The position numbers were made by a program, and so were the translations under genes. Below are positions 17,966-27,086 of a DNA stretch of 64,000 nucleotides, piece after piece. The stretch lies in NCBI GenBank assembly GCA_004296885.1, contig SCVN01000002.1, positions 186,001 to 250,000 on the forward strand, written 5' to 3'. The DNA comes from Nitrospirota bacterium (lineage in GTDB: Bacteria > Nitrospirota > Nitrospiria > Nitrospirales > Nitrospiraceae). The notes under the pieces are model-generated. The model did no database searches, was not told where the DNA came from, and saw only the letters and a program-made list of their open reading frames with translations. Each line of letters starts with the position of its first letter. Positions within the stretch are counted from its first letter, which is position 1.

Positions 17966-18921
17966 CTTTCGCATGGGGACTGCTCATAGCCGCCCTGTTC
18001 CTTGTTCTCATGCTGGAGTCGTGGGTGCGTTTTCGCCGGCTGCGCCTCGCACCGCTTCGGCTAAGATTGTGGCATGCCTGCTTTTTGTTGAGTCGAGAGG
18101 CTGTCGAAGCGATCACCGAAATTCATCAACGGGTTGAACGGGCTGGCGGACGGTCGTTTGATGATCTGTTTGAGCTGTATGCCTCGGCGTCCGGGAAATC
18201 CAAGGCCGAGATCGAGGCCTTGTTCGGGTTTCAAATGTCCTGGTGGAAACTCACGACGTCAAGACTGGTGCTTCAAAACATTCTCCAGTGGCACATGGGG
18301 CTTGTTCCCAAGCCGGACCAGCGGTTGAGGACTGTATCGATCGCAAGCGATGGTACGCGCGCCACGGACTCCGGACTCGCCTGCGAGACGGCGGAAAACG
18401 GTCTCAAGCGTGTCGTATTGACAGGCGGGTCGGTCGCCTACGGTTATGGCGCGACGAGAGACGCCCACACCGTTGCCAGCAGGCTTGAATATTATCTTAA
18501 TTCGGCTGATCCGAACGGGGGGCGCCGGTGGCAGGTGGTGAACTACGCATTCCCCGCCGGGAATTCATTCCAGGAGCTCATTTCTGTCCTCCAGAAGGTT
18601 GATTTTACCAATCAGCCTCCTGCCTACGTCGTGTCGTTGACTGGGTGCAATGATGTGGACCAACAGTTCTCTTCTGCAAGGCCAAATATTTCGGCCTTGT
18701 CGCAGGGATATACGAATGCTCTCCAGAGTGTGGGGCCGATGGGCCTAATTCTACGAAGAAGTTTGCGCAGGCATCTTCTGTGTGTGGGCGCACTTAGACG
18801 CTTCGTTGCGGCTTACGAGCAATGGTCCGGGGACCACGGTCAAGGAGGCCGGCAGGCCGGTGCGGAGAAGGGCAAGCCGTTTGACGAGATCGATAACCCC
18901 AATATTTATCCTCTCTGGTGA
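17962..18921 (+). CDS. SGNH-hydrolase N-terminal half as a separate gene
   Basis: 319 residues. An N-terminal hydrophobic segment (WGLLIAALFLVLMLESWV) suggests a membrane anchor. The catalytic Ser lies in VVLTGGSVAYGYGATRD (block I), the oxyanion Gly in NYAFPAGNSFQE (block II) and Asn in SLTGCNDVDQQ (block III). Block V (DxxH) is absent; the protein ends at NPNIYPLW, which resembles DPSLYPLE near residue 33 of the preceding gene. Together the two genes hold every block of one SGNH enzyme. The 182 bp after its stop hold no continuation in any frame. Confidence 0.6.
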   Translation: MTFAWGLLIAALFLVLMLESWVRFRRLRLAPLRLRLWHACFLLSREAVEAITEIHQRVERAGGRSFDDLFELYASASGKSKAEIEALFGFQMSWWKLTTSRLVLQNILQWHMGLVPKPDQRLRTVSIASDGTRATDSGLACETAENGLKRVVLTGGSVAYGYGATRDAHTVASRLEYYLNSADPNGGRRWQVVNYAFPAGNSFQELISVLQKVDFTNQPPAYVVSLTGCNDVDQQFSSARPNISALSQGYTNALQSVGPMGLILRRSLRRHLLCVGALRRFVAAYEQWSGDHGQGGRQAGAEKGKPFDEIDNPNIYPLW

Positions 18922-19103
18922 TTGTGAGCAATTCTGGCCACTGTGTCCGATGTCGAAGGACGGCGATATGCTGGATCGGCTCGAGGGAGGTGCAATCTGG
19001 TGTGGATGAGACCTCCTGCCTGGCGATAAGAGACTTGCGCTGAACAGACACTGCGCCCAGTTCGCCTCAGAGGATGAGCGGGTGGTCGTCAAGGAGATAG
19101 ACG

Positions 19104-20192
19104 ATGGCGAATCTTAGGGATTTCGGATACAGGGTCGTGTGCATTGAGGTCACAAACCGCTGCAACATGGCCTGCTCGTTTTGCCCCTTACCTATCCGAG
19201 ATTCTCCACTGCAAGATATTCCCAAGGACGGGGTGTTTAGGATATTGGAGTCCATAGCGGCCATTGATGGCATTGATTGGGTCGCGTTCCATCAATACGG
19301 CGAGCCCTTGCTCTATCCGGGTATCTGGGACTGCATTGATCGGTGCAAGGATCTGGGACTCCGGACCCAGTTAGTCACCAACGGCCTCTTACTGACGGAA
19401 CGGAACGTCGCGTTGCTGCTCGAACACCAGCCTGATATTTTGCGCATTTCCGTTCAAACCCTGAATCCGGCCCACCATGCTGCGACCCGCGGGGTCGATG
19501 TTGAATTCGACGTGTATATTCAGCGAGTGGCGGCCTGCTTGGGGCGGCTTCTAGACACCGAGCATCGGATTGCAGAGGTTAGAACAGACGTTGCGGTGAA
19601 CGATGAGCGGCATTACGGCGTACGTGGGAAGCTGCATCTCATTGCGCAAGCTGTCGGGGCAGCCGAACGCGGAGATCCCACCATTTATGATACGACGCCG
19701 AAGGCGTCGCGTCCTCACCTGATCCGTTTCCTCAATCTCATTCAGGAACACTCCCGTTCGTTCCGTGTATCGCTGGATCATCTTGACGAATGCATAGACC
19801 GCTATTATTCAAATGCCGGGTTGTCTGAGGGCTGGTGGACTGCGTACGTTTTGAAGGGGAACAATAAAATAGCTTACAAGCAGTTTATCAATGGCCGCCG
19901 GATATTGAGCAATCATCCGGTCGAGCGATCGTCGTGCGATACGGACATCGTCGGGATCCTCGCGGATGGGACTGTGACGTGCTGCTGTCTGGATTACAAG
20001 GGGTTCACCGGCTTGGGCAATATCTTTTCGGATGATCTGCTATCGATCCTGCAGCGTAATAAGTCCATCATCGACGGTCTGCACGGGGGAGGCCAATTGC
20101 ATTTCGAGGCTTGCAAGAAATGTCATGGGACTCCGACCAAGGCGGGCGCAGCAATAAAGAGCGCTGCCAATTTTTTCAGATATCGCTGGTAG
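19104..20192 (+). CDS. radical SAM protein
   Basis: 362 residues, SD AAGGAG seven bases upstream. CNMACSFC (C20, C24, C27) binds the SAM-coordinating cluster; FHQYGEPLLYPGIWDCI and TQLVTNGLLLTERNVALL are typical later blocks. The C-terminus has TVTCCCLDYKG and ACKKCHGT, suggesting a SPASM-type auxiliary cluster. The DNA is visibly richer in A/T than the flanking genes. Possible roles include sugar dehydration or epimerisation; the substrate is unknown. Confidence 0.78.
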   Translation: MANLRDFGYRVVCIEVTNRCNMACSFCPLPIRDSPLQDIPKDGVFRILESIAAIDGIDWVAFHQYGEPLLYPGIWDCIDRCKDLGLRTQLVTNGLLLTERNVALLLEHQPDILRISVQTLNPAHHAATRGVDVEFDVYIQRVAACLGRLLDTEHRIAEVRTDVAVNDERHYGVRGKLHLIAQAVGAAERGDPTIYDTTPKASRPHLIRFLNLIQEHSRSFRVSLDHLDECIDRYYSNAGLSEGWWTAYVLKGNNKIAYKQFINGRRILSNHPVERSSCDTDIVGILADGTVTCCCLDYKGFTGLGNIFSDDLLSILQRNKSIIDGLHGGGQLHFEACKKCHGTPTKAGAAIKSAANFFRYRW

Positions 20193-20327
20193 GCTTCAGT
20201 TAAGGATATGCGCGATCAGGCGCAGCTCCGTCCGACAGCGTTGATCAATGCTCGGCCCCGTGCCTCATCGATCCGCTCGTCAACCTCCAGTAAAAATCGT
20301 CCGGTCTCACAGGAAAGCGTCTAAGCC

Positions 20328-21134
20328 GTGCAAATAGAACATGGATGCTCCGGGGGAGGGGATCTGCTCTGCCGAGACGAGGAGCTGTATGCCTGGCTGC
20401 GTCTTGCGGAGGATGCTGCGCGGAGCGGCGGCGAATATCTGGCCAAAACAGCCCTGACCGGCGCACGCGTGACAGCCGAGTCCGGTCGAGACGTCAAGCT
20501 TGAAGCGGATCATCTATCTGAGGCGCACATCCTGGAAGTGCTGCATCGGAAGTCTAACTTCCGGATTCACTCCGAAGAACGGGGCATGGTTAGGGGGCAG
20601 GGCGACGACGACCTGTGCTGGATTGTGGATCCGCTTGACGGCAGCTTCAACTATTTGCGAGGGATTCCTTCGTGTTGCGTCTCAGTGGGTCTGTGGAGGA
20701 AGAATGAGCCGTTGCTCGGTGCGATCTATGATTTTAAGAGAGAGGAATTGTTTGCCGGAATTGTCGGTGTTGGCGCTTGGCTGAACAAAGCTCCCATCCA
20801 TGTGGGCTCTGTGACGGAGCCTGGGCGCGCGGTGCTGTGTACCGGCTTTCCGGTCGAGATGGATTTCTCAACTGACGCCCTCTCCCGGTTTGTCAATCTG
20901 ATCCGTGCCTACAAGAAGATCAGAATGCTTGGATCCGCCGCCTTGTCTCTCGCCTATGTGGCGGCCGGCCGGGCGGATGTGTATTACGAACAAGACATCA
21001 AGCTGTGGGATGTGGCGGCTGGCGCGGCTATTGTAGTGGCGGCCGGCGGTCGCATCCTACGGAGCGAGTCCGACAAGAAAGATGCCGTCACGTTATACGC
21101 CGGCCCGCCCAGCATGCCGGCGCTCTGTCCATAG
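20328..21134 (+). CDS. inositol-monophosphatase/CysQ-family sugar phosphatase
   Basis: 268 residues, GTG start. Metal-binding residues are present: Glu in HSEERG (~84), DPLDGSFNYL (D101, D104) and the late Asp in KLWDVAAGAAIV. The family hydrolyses phosphate monoesters using Mg2+. In this cluster it may dephosphorylate a sugar phosphate made by the SIS isomerase, or a ulosonate phosphate. CysQ-like nucleotide phosphatase activity cannot be excluded. A 135-bp gap with no recognisable gene precedes it. Confidence 0.82.
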   Translation: MQIEHGCSGGGDLLCRDEELYAWLRLAEDAARSGGEYLAKTALTGARVTAESGRDVKLEADHLSEAHILEVLHRKSNFRIHSEERGMVRGQGDDDLCWIVDPLDGSFNYLRGIPSCCVSVGLWRKNEPLLGAIYDFKREELFAGIVGVGAWLNKAPIHVGSVTEPGRAVLCTGFPVEMDFSTDALSRFVNLIRAYKKIRMLGSAALSLAYVAAGRADVYYEQDIKLWDVAAGAAIVVAAGGRILRSESDKKDAVTLYAGPPSMPALCP

Positions 21135-21187
21135 AAGCGAAAAAACCCAATCCCGGATTGACCTTCCCCCTGCTTGTCACGCCTCGC

Positions 21188-23122
21188 ATGCCAACACTCT
21201 GGGTGATCTGGAAAAGGCCTGAGATCCTTCCCGGAAGCGACGGGACGATCCTGAGCTTTTTGCCGCCATCCGTTGAAGCCGAGTTGGAGCAAACCCGTCC
21301 GGGATCGCTTATCCGGGGGCGGGAAGCGTCGCTCAAGGTTCGCGAGCGCGCAAGGAAACTTTATGTACGGCTCGTGGCGCGGATCGGGACCGCGCGCGAT
21401 GCGGAAGGCCGCACGCTGCGGTCCAGGCTGGCTGTGGCGGGCCAGGCCAGCCGCTGGTGGTACCATCTGACCCCCTTCAAGGATTGCGAGGCCGACCCGG
21501 CCTTTCAGTGGATCATCGCGATCCTGACCATCGAAGAGGTCGCCCGCGCCCAGGGAACGAAGCATCTGGTCCTCGTCTCCGCGCCGTTCGAAGTCGCGGA
21601 GGTGTTGAGGACAGGGTTTGCCGTCGAGGAGCAATCGCCCGGCCGTTCGCGCGGCGCATGGCGCCTCTGGCTGGCGGGTGCTGTGTCCCGCCTCAAGTAC
21701 GGCATCAAGGCCTTTCTGGAGTTCCGGGCCTTGCGAGCGTTCCGCGGAGGCCGGCCTGACCAGCGTTTCGATGTGGTCCTGAGCGGATTCTGGGATTGGA
21801 GCGTCGGCTGGGATGATTCGACGCAATCGCTTGCGGACCGCTACTTCAAGGCGCTTCCCGCCGCCCTGCGTGCGCAAGGGACGGCGTCCGTCGGATGGGT
21901 GACGTGGTTTGACCCATGGACGGCGCAGGATGGGAAGAAGCGACGGCTCGACGACTCTCTAGCGCCGGCTGCGAACCGGCTGGATCTGGTCATCCTGCAA
22001 ACGTTTCTTCGGGCCGGCGATATTGTCTTTGCGCTCGTGAATGTGCGAGCGCTCATGACCTACCTTGATATGCGTTGCCTGCCGGATTTCCGGCAGGTCT
22101 TTCATGAAGGCGGCCTGGATTATTATCCCCTCTTTGCGGATTCCCTTTTGAGCGGATTCCTCGGTTCCGGCATTCCGCATTGCGAACTCGTGGCCACCGC
22201 CACGGAACGAGCTTGCCGGCGCCTGCGTCCGCGACTCACCGTGAGCTTTCTGGAACACTTTCCTTACGCGCGCGCCCATTATGAAGGGGTGAAGCGGGCG
22301 GCAACCGGCACGGTCAACTACGCCATGCAGCATGCCAGTTACAACCATGAAAAGACCTTTCTCTTCCTTGATCCGGAGCTGGAGTTTCACGGAAGGCCTG
22401 ACGGTTGCGAAGTTCCGAAGCCTGACTACGTCTTTGCCATGGGTACGCTTGGACGGGATCTGTTTCTGGACTGCGGGTATCCGCCGGAGCGGGTCCTCCT
22501 CACCGGGTCTGCCCGGTACGATCACGTGTCGGCACCGGCTATGGGCGCTCCGTTGAGCAGGCTGCACAAAAAAGGGGGAATGCGGGTGCTGATCGTCGCA
22601 GCACACCATGCGGACCTGGATTTCGAGATGCTGGATGCCGTCTGTTCCGCCTCACGGGAGCTCGACGGGGTGCATCTGTTTCTCAAAGCCCATCCATTCC
22701 GGCGGCTGGCGGAACAGCCTGAGTTTGCGCCCTACAAGCCGGTCGTCCGGATGGCGGAGGGCACCCTGGAAGAGGAGCTGGCGCAGGCGGACCTGATTCT
22801 CTTTACCTATTCGACGGTGGCCGAGGAGGCGTTCATCCGCGGGAATGCAGTCTGGCAGTGGTGCTCCTTCGATTTCAACGGTTCGGCGCTGGGCGAGGCC
22901 TTGCCGATTCCCAGGTTCTTCTCGGTCTCCAGCTTGCGCCAGGCCTTGCTGGAATTCCGCGCTGATCCGGGCAAATTCCTTCCAACGTCGGCGGAGCGGC
23001 ACATCGCGCTGGAGCGTCTGTTTTATAAAGGCGACGGCCGTGCTGCGGACCGCATCGCCTCGGTGCTGACCCAGGCCGCCAGTCGCGATGAAGCCCTGGC
23101 GCTGCCGGCCTGTGGACGGTAG
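21188..23122 (+). CDS. surface carbohydrate biosynthesis protein (O-antigen-locus family)
   Basis: 644 residues from ATG 21188. A long N-terminal part of unknown fold (MPTLWVIWKRPEILPGSDG...) is followed by DVVLSGFWDWSVGW and VDVVL-like strands. The C-terminal half is GT-B-like: GTVNYAMQHASYNHEKTF, MGTLGRDLFLDCGYPPERVL, then ADLILFTYSTVAEEAFIRG. It resembles large proteins of spirochaete and other O-antigen clusters that are annotated only as surface carbohydrate biosynthesis. It appears related to the gene at 1698. Cytoplasmic, probably a transferase. Confidence 0.65.
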   Translation: MPTLWVIWKRPEILPGSDGTILSFLPPSVEAELEQTRPGSLIRGREASLKVRERARKLYVRLVARIGTARDAEGRTLRSRLAVAGQASRWWYHLTPFKDCEADPAFQWIIAILTIEEVARAQGTKHLVLVSAPFEVAEVLRTGFAVEEQSPGRSRGAWRLWLAGAVSRLKYGIKAFLEFRALRAFRGGRPDQRFDVVLSGFWDWSVGWDDSTQSLADRYFKALPAALRAQGTASVGWVTWFDPWTAQDGKKRRLDDSLAPAANRLDLVILQTFLRAGDIVFALVNVRALMTYLDMRCLPDFRQVFHEGGLDYYPLFADSLLSGFLGSGIPHCELVATATERACRRLRPRLTVSFLEHFPYARAHYEGVKRAATGTVNYAMQHASYNHEKTFLFLDPELEFHGRPDGCEVPKPDYVFAMGTLGRDLFLDCGYPPERVLLTGSARYDHVSAPAMGAPLSRLHKKGGMRVLIVAAHHADLDFEMLDAVCSASRELDGVHLFLKAHPFRRLAEQPEFAPYKPVVRMAEGTLEEELAQADLILFTYSTVAEEAFIRGNAVWQWCSFDFNGSALGEALPIPRFFSVSSLRQALLEFRADPGKFLPTSAERHIALERLFYKGDGRAADRIASVLTQAASRDEALALPACGR

Positions 23123-23150
23123 GTTGGCGCGTCCCCTCGCGCCGTCGCTT

Positions 23151-24302
23151 ATGCCCAAATACATCCCCAGCCAGCCCGTCGTCAGCCTGCGCTCGCTGAT
23201 CGGCTCGAGGCGATTGTCGTTTCCGCATTACGGCATTTTCTCCTGTGCGCGCTATGGACTCCTCTCCTATTTGGACTATGTAAGTCAGACACGCCCTGGC
23301 GCCCCCCGTCGCGTGCTCCTCCCGGATTACATGTGCCGGGATGTCGGTCACGCGCTGAAGCAGCATGGATACGAACCCCGGTACTACCCGCTCGGAGCCG
23401 ACTTCGAGGTCTCGATGCAAGCTCTTGAGGAGCTTGAAACTCAAACAGGACGTTGCCAAGCCATCGTGCTGGGGCATTTCTATGGACGCCTCAGCCGCAA
23501 CAGACAGACAGTCGCGAGGTGGTGCCGTGAAAAAGATCTTCCCTTGATTGAAGATTGCGTGCACCTGCCCTTCCCTCACCACGCCGCCTTTGAGGAGGAT
23601 CGGGTGGCTGCCAAGCTCTACTCCCTACGAAAAGTCTACCCGGTCCCTCATGGCGGGGTGCTGGTCGTCGGAGACGGCCGCGACGCATTCGCGGATTTCC
23701 TCAGCCGGCGGGTTGGCGCCGTGGCGACGGGGAATGCGACGGAAATGCTGGACTGGATGGTCCGGCAGGTCGCCAAGAAGGCGCTGCTCCTGATGAAAAT
23801 GAGCTACGCCCCTCCGCGCCGCGACGGCGGAGATGAGTTGCCGCCTTTCAATTATGCCTGGCGTTTCCTCCGCCGGTTGCTTCCTGGCGACAGTGGCGAC
23901 GTCGCGACCAAGCGCAGAAGAGAGAACTATGCCCTGTACATGCAGCATCGAGACATTCTCGCTCAATGGGGGGACGTATTGGCCCTGGACGCCGAGCGGG
24001 ACGTTCCCTACATGTTCGTGATGTTTCTCAAGGAGCATTACGATGCGGGAAAAGCCGCAAGCCGACTGGAAGCGCTTGGCATCCCCGCGGGAACGGGTCT
24101 CGCGCTTGATCCGTCGGTGCTCGCCGGTTTGCCGCGATCCCATCCCTATCAGCGCATCCTGACGCTCCCGGTGCACCAGGACATTGACGCCGAGCACATC
24201 GCCCACATCATGACCGTGCTGGGGAACCCGGCCATTCGCGCCGAGGTGCAAGCCTCCCACCCCGGCCAGGCTTCGGCCGTCTGTGCTCAGGCGATTGCGT
24301 GA
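23151..24302 (+). CDS. DegT/DnrJ/StrS-like PLP enzyme homologue
   Basis: 383 residues from ATG 23151. VLLPDYMCRDVGHALKQHG, IVLGHFYGRLSRN and LPLIEDCVHLPFP match the fold and the Asp of sugar aminotransferases. The Schiff-base Lys would be that in LYSLRKVYPVPHGGVLVVG, although the usual SfhatK pattern is altered. SHPYQRILTLPVHQDIDAEHI matches the C-terminal block. It may be a sugar aminotransferase or a degenerate relative; the altered Lys loop keeps the call open. Confidence 0.65.
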   Translation: MPKYIPSQPVVSLRSLIGSRRLSFPHYGIFSCARYGLLSYLDYVSQTRPGAPRRVLLPDYMCRDVGHALKQHGYEPRYYPLGADFEVSMQALEELETQTGRCQAIVLGHFYGRLSRNRQTVARWCREKDLPLIEDCVHLPFPHHAAFEEDRVAAKLYSLRKVYPVPHGGVLVVGDGRDAFADFLSRRVGAVATGNATEMLDWMVRQVAKKALLLMKMSYAPPRRDGGDELPPFNYAWRFLRRLLPGDSGDVATKRRRENYALYMQHRDILAQWGDVLALDAERDVPYMFVMFLKEHYDAGKAASRLEALGIPAGTGLALDPSVLAGLPRSHPYQRILTLPVHQDIDAEHIAHIMTVLGNPAIRAEVQASHPGQASAVCAQAIA

Positions 24303-24325
24303 AGGGATCGAGGGCCTGACCCGGC

Positions 24326-26245
24326 ATGGACCAGGAATGGCTCAACGTTCGGAAGCGGTGCCGCCAACCGCTCTTCGTGGCGGCCCTGCTGTCGTTCTGG
24401 GCTAGGCAGGCAGGTGTGAAATTGTTTGCAAAGGCGGCTCCCCATGCCTGGCGATATCCGCCGAGCGTCAAGGCGGCCTTCAAGAGGGTGGCCTCGGACC
24501 CGGATCTCGACCGCCAGACTCTTGCCTCCGTGTCCCCCGGATCTTCTGCAAGCGGCCTCGGATCCTACGACCTCGACCTTGCGGTCGGCGCGCTGGCCTG
24601 CTGCGGCACGCCGGATTGGAGCAGCCGGTTCGAGGATCCGGAGCAACTCGTGTCTTTGCACCGCTGGAACTGGCTTTTGACGAGGCTGACCACCGGATCT
24701 TTTCCGGGCATTCGTGACTGGGGCGTGACCTTGATGCTGGATTGGAGCCGGACGATGGGGGAGCCGAAGAGGGGCCTCCCATGGGAGACCTATACGACAG
24801 GGGAAAGGATCTGCAATGCCATCCTGTTCCTGGCCTGCTCCGATGGCGGTCCCCCCGGCTTGCCGGTTGTCCCCGGCGAGCTGGGAAAGGCGCTGCTGGA
24901 CATGGCCTGTCATGTGTCGGCCAGGCTGGAGTACGGTCGGCCGGGTTTCGCGTGGAACCATGTCCTGAACAACGCCCGCGCCCTGTATTTCGCCGGACAG
25001 ACGCTTGCCGCTCCCTCCTGCAGCCGGCTGGCCTTGGCCATTCTGCGACACGACCTGCCGGCCATCGTGAACTCGGAGGGATTTCTGCGGGAGGGGTCCG
25101 CCCATTATCACTTTCTGGTGACCCGCTGGCTTCTCGAAGTGATCTGGCTGGCGCGGTTGACCGGTGATCGGGAGTGTCTCAGCCTGCTCGAGCCCGTGGC
25201 CGCCTCGATGGTGCAGCGGTCTTGGACCTTCTTGGTCTTCGACCAGGACGGTGGCGAGTGGACCATCCCGCTGATCGGCGACGTCTCGCCCGATTTTTCC
25301 TGGACCTGGCTGGCGGGCCTGCCGTGGTCTGGTTTGGCGCAAAGCCTCTACGCTCCGCCACAGCTTCCGAGCGCGCCCCGCCAGGCGGGATGGGGCCGTC
25401 TCTTCGGTCAGGAGCGTTCCGGCGAGGGAGGTGAGAGAGTGGCGGAGAGCGCCGAGCCTCGGATTGAGGCCTTTCCGTTGAGCGGATGGTACCGCCTCGA
25501 TCTGGGCCGGCTTACCCTCTTCTGGCACGTGGAGCCGGCCGGCGCGCCGTCGTTTGTCTCGCATGGACATTGCGATACGGGTTCCTTTGCCCTGTATTGG
25601 GATGGCTCGGCGATCCTCACGGATCCCGGACGGTTCAATTACAGAGAGGACGATGCTCTTGGACTGTACGGGGTGTCCGCACGGGCCCACAACAATGTGA
25701 TCCTCGACGGGCTCGAACCTTTTGTCTACAAGAATCCCAACCGGTTGCCGCCGTTCTACCGTTGCGGACAGGTTCAGGTTCAATGGAAAACCGAAGACCC
25801 GGGTCTCAGTCTCTGGATCGAACATGCCGGTTTTCACCGTCTGGCCGGAGATGCCGTCTCCTTCCGACGAACGTTCACGGTGCGGTGCAACGAACTGATC
25901 ATTGAAGACCGGCTGGACGGGCGGTGTTGGCATACCATCGAGACCTTCTTTCAATGGTCACCCGACGTGCAGGTGACGAAGGAGGGTGAGGGAGGGGGCC
26001 GATTTGCAGTCCGCAACCGGAGCGGGGGCTTTGCCGGAGCATTCTGGTCGGAGCCGAACGGTGCGCCGGCGGAGGAGGATTCCCGTTGGAGGCACGTACG
26101 AGGTGAGGCGTCACCGTCACCCGGTGGATGGTATTTCCCAGGGTATGGCGCCCGGACTGAAGCGCCCACGCTCATTCACGAAAGCCGACCCCGTCTGCCC
26201 TGCGTGCAGCGATTTGTCTTGAAGTGGGCGGCACCGGCTCATTGA
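24326..26245 (+). CDS. heparinase II/III-family protein
   Basis: 639 residues. The first ~350 residues form the alpha/alpha-toroid (WETYTTGERICNAILFLACS, NHVLNNARALYFAGQTL, GFLREGSAHYHFLVTRW). The beta part has SHGHCDTGSFALYWDGSAIL followed by TDPGRFNYRED, the conserved His/Asp core of Heparinase_II_III. No convincing signal peptide is visible, which is unusual for polysaccharide lyases. In capsule clusters such proteins may trim, epimerise or edit the glycan. Overlaps the following gene by up to 22 bp. Confidence 0.78.
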   Translation: MDQEWLNVRKRCRQPLFVAALLSFWARQAGVKLFAKAAPHAWRYPPSVKAAFKRVASDPDLDRQTLASVSPGSSASGLGSYDLDLAVGALACCGTPDWSSRFEDPEQLVSLHRWNWLLTRLTTGSFPGIRDWGVTLMLDWSRTMGEPKRGLPWETYTTGERICNAILFLACSDGGPPGLPVVPGELGKALLDMACHVSARLEYGRPGFAWNHVLNNARALYFAGQTLAAPSCSRLALAILRHDLPAIVNSEGFLREGSAHYHFLVTRWLLEVIWLARLTGDRECLSLLEPVAASMVQRSWTFLVFDQDGGEWTIPLIGDVSPDFSWTWLAGLPWSGLAQSLYAPPQLPSAPRQAGWGRLFGQERSGEGGERVAESAEPRIEAFPLSGWYRLDLGRLTLFWHVEPAGAPSFVSHGHCDTGSFALYWDGSAILTDPGRFNYREDDALGLYGVSARAHNNVILDGLEPFVYKNPNRLPPFYRCGQVQVQWKTEDPGLSLWIEHAGFHRLAGDAVSFRRTFTVRCNELIIEDRLDGRCWHTIETFFQWSPDVQVTKEGEGGGRFAVRNRSGGFAGAFWSEPNGAPAEEDSRWRHVRGEASPSPGGWYFPGYGARTEAPTLIHESRPRLPCVQRFVLKWAAPAH

Positions 26246-27078
26246 ATCATCCCGCCATCAGTCCGCCGGGACCTGCACCCGGCGCCCCTCCGGCGCCGAC
26301 GATTTCGGTCATCTGTCCCACCTACAACTCGCGGCGATTTGTGATTGCCACGCTGGAAAGCGTCGTCGCCCAGACCATCCTCCCCTGTGAAATCGTCGTC
26401 TCGGACGACGGCTCGACGGACGGCACGCCAGACCTGGTCCAGGAGTTTCTGAGCCGGCATCCCCGTCTCCCGTCGCAGGTGATCCGGAACGCGCACCGGG
26501 GGCCGGGAGCGGCACGAAATGAGGGCATACGGCGCGCACGGGGAGAGTGGATCTCATTCTTAGACTCGGACGACGTCTGGCGTCCGAACAAGCTGGAGAT
26601 GGTCATCCGGGCGATGGAGGCGCACCCCGGCGCCAACATGTTTTGCCACAATGAGAGACATCTTCGGAGCGATGGGTCCTTCCTGCTGCTGGATTATGGC
26701 GCCCGGTTCGACGCCGCGGTGCCGTTGCCCAAACAACTGTATTACAACAACATGTTTTCTCCCTCAGCGGTGACCTGCCGGCGAAGCCTGCTTTTTGAGG
26801 CCGGCCTTTTTGACGAGACCTTGATGGCATTCCAGGATTATGAGTTGTGGATCAGGATGTCGCCTTACACGCGGCCCTGTTTCATTCCGGACGTGCTGGG
26901 CGACTACTGCGACCGGTCGGGCAACATCACGTCGGGCAGTCATCGAAAACGGTGGCGGGCCGCCGTTCGCGTCGCCGCGCTCCACCGTCGCAAGGTGACC
27001 ATGGCGGGATACGTCTATAAACTCCTTCGGTTGACGGCGTCTTTCGCCCTGCAGGCTCTCCGGCACCGCCTCCGCTAG
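26224..27078 (+). CDS. family-2 glycosyltransferase
   Basis: 284 residues from GTG 26224; TTG 26242, overlapping the previous TGA, is an equally credible start and would remove only a disordered Pro-rich leader. Motifs: ISVICPTYNSRRF, IVVSDDGSTDGTPDL, ARNEGIRRARGEWISFLDSD (nucleotide and metal binding), and a late QDYELWIRMSPYTRP acceptor motif. A C-terminal amphipathic region (VYKLLRLTASFALQALRHR) may sit on the membrane. It would add one sugar to the repeat unit. Confidence 0.82.
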   Translation: MGGTGSLNHPAISPPGPAPGAPPAPTISVICPTYNSRRFVIATLESVVAQTILPCEIVVSDDGSTDGTPDLVQEFLSRHPRLPSQVIRNAHRGPGAARNEGIRRARGEWISFLDSDDVWRPNKLEMVIRAMEAHPGANMFCHNERHLRSDGSFLLLDYGARFDAAVPLPKQLYYNNMFSPSAVTCRRSLLFEAGLFDETLMAFQDYELWIRMSPYTRPCFIPDVLGDYCDRSGNITSGSHRKRWRAAVRVAALHRRKVTMAGYVYKLLRLTASFALQALRHRLR

Positions 27079-27086
27079 GCGCGCGT

